DNA of 43,947 nt, from assembly GCA_944349735.1 (NCBI GenBank), contig CALVNM010000011.1, positions 1-43,947 of the forward strand, in the 5' to 3' direction. Shown piece by piece: positions 41,201 through 43,947 of the stretch; within the stretch, counting starts at the first letter, position 1, and every line of letters begins with the position of its first letter. The position numbers were made by a program, and so were the translations under genes. Origin of the DNA: an uncultured Clostridia bacterium. GTDB lineage: Bacteria > Bacillota > Clostridia > Christensenellales > DTU072. Under the pieces are notes generated by a model that worked only from the letters and a program-made list of their open reading frames with translations, had not been told where the DNA came from and ran no database searches.

Positions 41201-43415
41201 CGACAGAGGTACTATACAGTTCCGCGTGTTGCCCGCAGGCGTCGCGCAGAATTCCGTAGTACGTATCGTACTTAACGGCGATTACGCGACGGATAAGTAT
41301 CTCTATATTGAATTCGCTTACGGCGATTACAATAAACTTACCGTAGGCTACAGCGGCGGGTACGAATACGTTTACGAACTCGCTTACGGGTCCGTATTCG
41401 ACGGTAAGTCGCACGAGGTAAAATTCCGGCTCGACACCGAATACCTTACGCTTGTTATCGCCGTGGACGGAAAAGTCGGCGCGATATACGATCTGCGTTC
41501 GCTGTCGCTGCCGGGCAATGCCCAGGCGCTCGCTTACGGCGAACGAGGCACGCTCTCTTCGGATTCCGATTACGGCGCGTATGTCGTGGCTTCGGCGTTT
41601 GCCATACGCAGGATCGAATGTTATGCTCAGGGATTGTACGATAAGAGCGGAACGTTCATTTCGCTTAAGGAAAATTCCGATGCGGTGATCATTACCACCA
41701 ATCTTAACGATTACTTCACCACGACGGTGCAACTCGCGTCCTTCTTCGGGCTGCCCGCACAATTGCCGGCGGGATACGAAGCGTTGTTCTTCGTGAACGG
41801 CGGCTCGACCACTTATGCGTGGGGCGCCAGCGTTCCTCTCGTGAGGGGCAGACACAAGGTGGAACTTGCGCTCTATTACACCAATGAGTCGGGTACCAAG
41901 TATCTCGTAGATTACGACATGCTCATCGTGACCATCGATAAAGCTAAGCAGAGCGGTACTGTCGTGCTTAATAAAGAGGACGGCTCAGAACCCGTTATTT
42001 ACAGCGACGGCAGCGTTCTCGATCTCTATACAGTCGACAGTAATTACTCCGGTAACACGATAGACAAGTCTCTCGTACGTACGGACGGCACGATGTCCGG
42101 TCAGATAATGGCTGTCGGACACGAGGATACCGAGAATAAGTATACTTATACCGTATTCGATCTCGTAAGGACGGCTGTGGTTAAGGACGGCGTGGCGGTA
42201 TATCCCGGGGGAACGGGAAGGATAGATTACTATCTCTTAAGCGACGGCGCCGAAGTAGACGCGGGCGGCGTGAATATCTTCCTGCGCTTCAACGTCATAC
42301 AGGCAAAAGACGAAGTATGCGGTTCAGGTACATATGATTATACCGTTACGGTCGAATTGCATTACGAGGTCTATTCCAAGACAGGCGTCGTTTACCTCGA
42401 CAATCTCGAATATACCGGTAACGAAAATCCGCCTACGTTCGCCGTCAATGCCTACAGAGACAGGAATATATCCTCTTACGGTACTAATAATTACGCCGTA
42501 GCGGTGACCCGCGTAGGCGCAGGCACCGAGACTTACGTGTTTGCGGACGAGAAGGGCGATATGGACGCATTCATTCTTAACGGTTTCTACGCAGTCGACG
42601 CTCCGAGAATGGTGTTCCATACGTTGTCTCTCGAAGAGAGACTTCCCGAAGCCGCGCGCGATTATCTCGTAATAAACGGCAGCGAGAGTAAATGGGTAGC
42701 CAACCGCGAGAGCGGCGTAGAGATAGCTCAAGGCTCAACCGTGACCGTAAACGACGGCTTCGATCTTCCCAAGGCGCATGCCGGCGATACTCAGACCTGG
42801 GTATATGCTTCCGAAGCCAACTCCGGCGAACTCAAATTCAGGTTCAACGAGAGCGTATGGGAGACTTCCGAGGTTATAGACGAGATAGCCGACAGGGGAG
42901 CGTATCTTCGCTTCGATATAGAGACAAATACCTTCTATTTCGGCTTCCACTACGGCAGCGTGTATTCTCTCGAACAGGAATGGACTCCGCAAACAGCCTG
43001 GAGCGCAGGCGACAAGCACAAACTTACGCTCGCGCTGAATACCGATTTCGACAGCTATCCGCCTAAAAATACCACTGCGGAAGTATTCCACGACGGAGTA
43101 GCGCTTACGGCATCCGGCGGCGATAATATCTATTATCAGGAGATAACCGTGACTTACGACGGAGAAACACACGTATTCTATCTCCCGCAGTTCGGCGACA
43201 TGGGATTGTGGAAACAAGCCGACGGAAGCGTATACGGCACCGAGAACAAGTATTCCGTTATAACGGACATTAACACTACGCCTACATTCCTCGCGCTGTA
43301 CAGATACTCGCGCCTCGAGACGGGAGTAGACATCACGCTCTACGGAGTATCCGGCTCGTACGGAGCGGACAACGGTCTTACCGACGGCTACGTCACGGAA
43401 CAGCCCGAAATATAA
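32223..43415 (+). CDS. Giant 3730-residue Big_3/MBG-like lipoprotein
   Basis: 3730 residues from the ATG at 32223, preceded by GAGGG. An in-frame ATG at 32169 lies inside the -10 box and would put 18 residues before the signal. The lipoprotein signal MGRTSKRLL ends in lipobox LAAC with Cys27. Residues about 30-1110 hold around twelve Big_3 Ig-like modules. About 1110-2750 carry MBG/YDG-like modules with phrases such as VYGEEFNTPAF, KYYGDPDPVIRY, KVYDGKAPSL and KIYDGNGYSF. One module is interrupted by a helical, coiled-coil-like insert at about 2045-2165. Around 2996-3132 and 3536-3710 are two LamG/concanavalin-like regions (GTIQFRVLPAG; LKFRFNESVWE). No C-terminal helix or LPXTG is seen. It should stand far off the membrane and bind glycans or surfaces. 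The frame stays open throughout with no sign of decay. Confidence 0.85.
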   Translation: MGRTSKRLLAILLAGVLLLAALALAACEDKRVNIDHIEIYSSPKTEYYIGESLDLTDAKILVAYKNNTDELVDITPSMISDYDPNTLGVQYIKVYYNGHSATVRVNVKRYAVVSVELVIPGENFDYIVEQNLRTNDSYLVLHYANSTEDRIPITPAMCSGYDPNVIGQQTITVSYEQDGNVYSGTYNVNVEDKELIGVEVTMKPTQNVYYIGDDTLDLRGGELFLKYNNGYSERLPMADEEGVLDGLKVVWDNTVVDSDSVVTVTYRGFTAKFTIDVQNRNVESYEIVGEIPTQMQNLPLDLEGVDIIINYTNGETETVPMSGDRVEVRGYDNSAPGTQELVLAFLYGGVELEFKSSVTVTVEARKAVGLEIAEPAPVIYQDTEFDITDWKYRLVYNNGERGEETSLTPTLVKWENNVQITSYPVPGTQQWYIHYDDGVELTYSFTVVALEVVDIVFHGAENVIAYYGGEAEVDDVRMSVTYNSGNVVDDVPLDADAVVFDNTKMGNQLATVVYTDKYEEGFETPLYVTVIKKIVSVEIGGDYKTDYHINEEFDATGMVLYVTYESNGGTEADMVSESDEDFYDNWSFMSEEEGGSLTFVTVGEQNIRLINAGLSFDVTFKVNVSNDFISLIGLYRENDGAYVPVSSGISTMTVVQGNNIDLDGYYILVEFEGDSRYIPVTADMTDYNPRNTALGDRKVVVAFGDGEGNVYGECEFVVTVVGKSALGIEIAVLPDKLVYVAGNFSEALDLTGIVVRLVYDNGTYEVVDNSSLTYSGFENTEEGEQTITVNYFGDTIHTATFTIDVLGAKPSSISWVSDTIPAADLTQGSVFDFDTVYVPNDSGSYITSLSLRNVVIKYDNGDSDIVTLGEIREAFTVTDYNPTSAGKQYVTLNYVNGTFLKVEVNVLVRTLASIELVNSVGTDDFRVIQGAPIDLTDLKLVLTFDDGAESVIPVEANYLNYDAALNPGGYNANDTTTGMRSVTVRYLYGSEAEAKTCTVTFNVLEKSLVSVEIYDIPKQKYIENEAFDQSVGSVILYYDNGESEIRYLSTASVNIPTSSFNIDISNFDNSEFSGLVSKTQRITVTCEYNGIRKSTGFNIYMRDRRSAEVRFDADNAYSVTYGTPSDIKLALYGYESYDSESADVAFDPSEYKVEYIPESIWTTVVREDGVDYTVVPIYAGTYRIVVTYAGDTVHNAFLDDSRTLTIDKKAIYLGFVPGSMVYGADVPDILVIFREQGGVVADPFDAFAYEDDFESDAFNSEAGTYMTVYLADKDGNRYTYADGRHVALTMFDVIYTDSYGATITVSERSNAGRYTIRYNTPIVSANYEITYDVAEFNITQRRIVVNPQDTSFTYGFQPPVIPYTTSPVDGVADSGICNGDILLGALSRENSTDNSVGTYLITLGTLQGLNPNYLFEMKGAAYVTIKARDIYVKVDSSVKVYGEEFNTPAFRFYGDAACEDESNAFAAGDNAQSIGEFVLDGAIDKYTAAGQYTIGAKLVEGTEGVSYNNYKVHVVKGTVEITRRPVQITAEAAFKYYGDPDPVIRYTASAISGNPASGLVTDPEGVADTLEGSLSRISGEDCGEYNVTAGTLAEEADYEIILVSQKFTVKPKELIPVFTEAELTKVYDGKAPSLTAAVVYYKTADGSLAQADDDELGVFNGVLAYTFTNASKNAGTYAVSVSSKNINYSAYFEEGASYSYTIAKRKFSVTRADYSDLPDGMEYKGSAYTITAEVSSEYLQPVYNADGITQATDENNNPLFDEVTLVLSIMNVTDAGTYTVSVTNVLNQNYEIDGNEVVEFTVLPKKVYIEILCDSEEFPDTLEYEFNNQAAYIMATDYVLKDSAGGSLGLSEVPQFSLGITLNGVEVVARDVRYDDNGEIADYDISVVSTAVNDNYGFEMLRDYKFRIVPKAVSVTVYDRYLQKTYDGNAPVIGAGMFSLSQTGIDQNSISFSFEREENDGRDNTSVGNYSVSVTCLDRNYTVSLYASYVYTINVANISVSLQASALSKIYDGNGYSFTYSNLNLGSYVGSAPVIRNFSIPDVPFADGRKNAYEQFLIDFAALSAALDELTSNYSSVDFNETASARTYLQKTADSAESFNSAISAYSYILQQNSYDSMRAATATIITEITAAYNSLVQSETDNARTHYSNCAAHISQLVTVFAGESSYIAFVFTGDGNGLTVNAGTYTYEVFANDFNRQFNMLGDSRTVTVNSRTLQIFVDNVTISYGTTIGSIPFRIKDPRSGEFIESGLNVKGVPASDGMLPGAKVGSYTITTEGMYIALEGSSEADPNYNLTVGQLGSFIVDRAKISVLLDDVSGGNFVYGTQIRKSGLPGGYSYINIDNVTEGSDLGKLALQNGKGDNFEEKKLDYFGRLQGDDDIGIIVSDYVIFYCYINGVSGTEIFDTTETPAGQYILTAEGFTTTGNNYTVQVIPSTLTIAKAVLNVSVGTSGNIEKIYGEEGVTFNYQGFQNNDYAGNVYVIGEDGSATTLSNMKWDYSLVTEGADDPMSAATVVTGTPVAIRLLEGENILENYTMNFNVDINILVTKATLTLNVRAESGSITGITAPYRGVPTPGSYYYTYEGLKNGETAESLGIDIGGQYAPKLYTKNGNAYYTAGTHYFGIDNMDVSAATANLANYKLTVAQFSYTVTPLSIKVTLDTTGFATLRYYDESLKDRIYKLSPYISEIHYSVETVTSSSGSETKIEIPSSVSIISGQYGMSEFRIEIDYPENGNVERLSTEEIDELLSKIAKFSSSVGSGVIDDSNGVRHEYYRYDEMYRHSLTLGDVDAATNTAICSLSGMSVSDINFKFEYAPFSVTVYDSLAQLLVSMEEKLLDTDLSLTDEEIYELIRVVALDNELNDIFNGTGNANSEGVSVISGQIPNVTGVTEILRLAYNLSYELGDKITDSKYLTYKYINASGQEASIKATDARTLTYNSDSVYGDVPIRFYDTSTVTYADEDLALKKDGATDYAIGSLDLSVNGTSYLASDKHNFDRGTIQFRVLPAGVAQNSVVRIVLNGDYATDKYLYIEFAYGDYNKLTVGYSGGYEYVYELAYGSVFDGKSHEVKFRLDTEYLTLVIAVDGKVGAIYDLRSLSLPGNAQALAYGERGTLSSDSDYGAYVVASAFAIRRIECYAQGLYDKSGTFISLKENSDAVIITTNLNDYFTTTVQLASFFGLPAQLPAGYEALFFVNGGSTTYAWGASVPLVRGRHKVELALYYTNESGTKYLVDYDMLIVTIDKAKQSGTVVLNKEDGSEPVIYSDGSVLDLYTVDSNYSGNTIDKSLVRTDGTMSGQIMAVGHEDTENKYTYTVFDLVRTAVVKDGVAVYPGGTGRIDYYLLSDGAEVDAGGVNIFLRFNVIQAKDEVCGSGTYDYTVTVELHYEVYSKTGVVYLDNLEYTGNENPPTFAVNAYRDRNISSYGTNNYAVAVTRVGAGTETYVFADEKGDMDAFILNGFYAVDAPRMVFHTLSLEERLPEAARDYLVINGSESKWVANRESGVEIAQGSTVTVNDGFDLPKAHAGDTQTWVYASEANSGELKFRFNESVWETSEVIDEIADRGAYLRFDIETNTFYFGFHYGSVYSLEQEWTPQTAWSAGDKHKLTLALNTDFDSYPPKNTTAEVFHDGVALTASGGDNIYYQEITVTYDGETHVFYLPQFGDMGLWKQADGSVYGTENKYSVITDINTTPTFLALYRYSRLETGVDITLYGVSGSYGADNGLTDGYVTEQPEI

Positions 43416-43458
43416 AGGGAGCGACCGCAAGCCTCACCCGGCATGCGGAGGGATAAGC

Positions 43459-43494
43459 AAAGGAGCCTCGTTTTTCAGAGGCTCCTTTCTTTTA
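43459..43494 (+). terminator. Terminator after the giant lipoprotein
   Basis: An 11-bp perfect stem AAAGGAGCCTC (43459-43469) with GAGGCTCCTTT (43478-43488), loop GTTTTTCA, followed by CTTTTA. The GGAGCCTC core is also found in the terminator at 14171-14201. From 43495 to 43562 I see nothing I can name. Confidence 0.9.
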
Positions 43495-43562
43495 CCGGCA
43501 GCGCCGTATTAGTTAAGTAGAATAAATTAGCTACGGGATCAAGGAAAAGGTTGGCTGCGCAA

Positions 43563-43840
43563 ATTACCGAAGTAAGAATATGGAAGGGCGCTATATGCTA
43601 TCGTGTACGGGAAAACAGAGGAGAAGGGCTGCATATTGCGGGCTTTCGAGTGCGAAAACGAGGGAGTTTACAATGACGTAAATGACCGAATGTCGGATAT
43701 GAAAAAAGGGCGCTATATGTATTCGGGTGCGGGAAAACCGAGGAGAAGGGTGTAGAGAGAGTTCTTTCGAATAGGAAGGCGAGGGAGTTTACAATGACGT
43801 AAATGACCGAAGCCTGAATATGAAAAAAGGGCGCTATATG
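43563..43840 (+). repeat. 121-122-bp imperfect tandem repeat in non-coding DNA
   Basis: Just over two copies. AAGGGCGCTATATG recurs at 43584, 43706 and 43827, spaced 122 and 121 bases. A 30-base block starting GAGGGAGTTTACAATG recurs at 43660-43689 and 43781-43810, spaced 121. GGGAAAAC and GAGGAGAAGGG are also shared within each unit. A partial unit precedes at 43563-43583. The sequence between the shared blocks varies. No ORF with a ribosome site spans it, and there are no CRISPR-like short repeats. It occupies most of the gap between the giant lipoprotein terminator and the tRNA, so it may be a dispersed intergenic element of this genome. Confidence 0.85.
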
Positions 43841-43858
43841 CACCCTTATACTCGGTTT

Positions 43859-43933
43859 TGGTACCTCCATGGGGAATCGAACCCCAGATTCCGCCGTGAG
43901 AGGGCGACGTCTTAACCGCTTGACCATGGAGGC
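43859..43933 (-). tRNA. tRNA-Glu (anticodon CTC)
   Basis: Read on the minus strand, the gene folds as a complete cloverleaf: acceptor GCCTCCA with TGGAGGT (first pair G-T), a D arm from GTC to GAC, anticodon stem TCGCC with GGCGG and loop CTCTCAC giving anticodon CTC (genome 43898-43900, decoding GAG), and T arm GGGG-TTCGATT-CCCC. Discriminator A73 and an encoded CCA end at 43859. It is the only gene on the minus strand in the window. Its promoter would lie beyond the right end. Confidence 0.96.
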
Positions 43934-43947
43934 TTATTTCAGCTTGA

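Noticed and set aside
43563..43840. CRISPR array
   Set aside because: Units are about 121 bases with long conserved blocks, only about two copies, no uniform spacers and no cas genes.
43598..43927. 109-residue open frame on the minus strand at the right end
   Set aside because: It begins inside the tRNA-Glu gene and runs through the tandem repeat; the first residues are a translation of the tRNA.

Overview
The window looks like chromosome from an uncultivated, probably gut-associated Bacillota/Clostridia. I infer a Christensenellales-type lineage but cannot prove it. The signs are strong AGGAGG ribosome sites, TTGACA/TATAAT promoters with 17-bp spacers, hairpin-plus-T terminators, a tRNA gene with encoded CCA, a GPH-type sugar symporter, and very large surface proteins built from GLUG, Big_3 and MBG-like modules. 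All protein genes I accept lie on the + strand. The only minus-strand gene is a tRNA-Glu at the right end.

Layout. (1) 49-1020: a two-helix membrane protein with a signal-peptidase-like ectodomain whose catalytic residues appear to be lost. (2) 1099-8406: one transcription unit with a perfect sigma-A promoter, encoding a membrane-anchored GLUG-like protein, a GH2 LacZ-type beta-galactosidase and a DUF6067-type glycoside-hydrolase-like protein, ended by two terminators. (3) 8428-14201: a single gene for a 1877-residue GLUG/MBG surface protein with a C-terminal membrane anchor. (4) 14307-22304: a tightly packed seven-gene operon of citrate synthase, GH20 hexosaminidase, a CehA/McbA-like pair split over two ORFs (beta-domain plus PHP metallohydrolase), a GDPD-like protein, a Gfo/Idh/MocA oxidoreductase and a six-hairpin glycosidase. 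(5) 22337-26100: a Big_3-repeat lipoprotein of 1234 residues. (6) 26171-30672: an apparent catabolic operon of a class III aminotransferase/aminomutase, two tandem class II aldolase-family proteins (the first lacking most of the metal site) and a GPH symporter. (7) 30769-32049: a protein resembling an IS200/REP-type Y1 transposase that has lost its HUH and tyrosine motifs. (8) 32142-43494: an enormous 3730-residue lipoprotein of Big_3, MBG-like, helical and LamG-like segments. (9) 43495-43933: non-coding DNA with a 121-122-bp tandem repeat next to tRNA-Glu(CTC).

About half of the window encodes four large surface proteins, each under its own or a leading strong promoter. The glycosidases have no signal peptides, so they should act on imported oligosaccharides. 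A plausible picture is a cell that binds polymeric or host glycans through giant surface proteins and breaks down imported galactosides and N-acetylhexosaminides inside. No dedicated ABC importer is present here. The GPH symporter with the aminotransferase and aldolases may feed a separate sugar or sugar-acid pathway whose substrate cannot be read from the sequence.

The most unusual signals are several apparently catalytically dead members of enzyme families beside intact partners or in conserved operons: the signal-peptidase-like protein, the first class II aldolase, the Y1-transposase-like protein and possibly the DUF6067 protein. All family assignments come from reading motifs by eye, with no database search.
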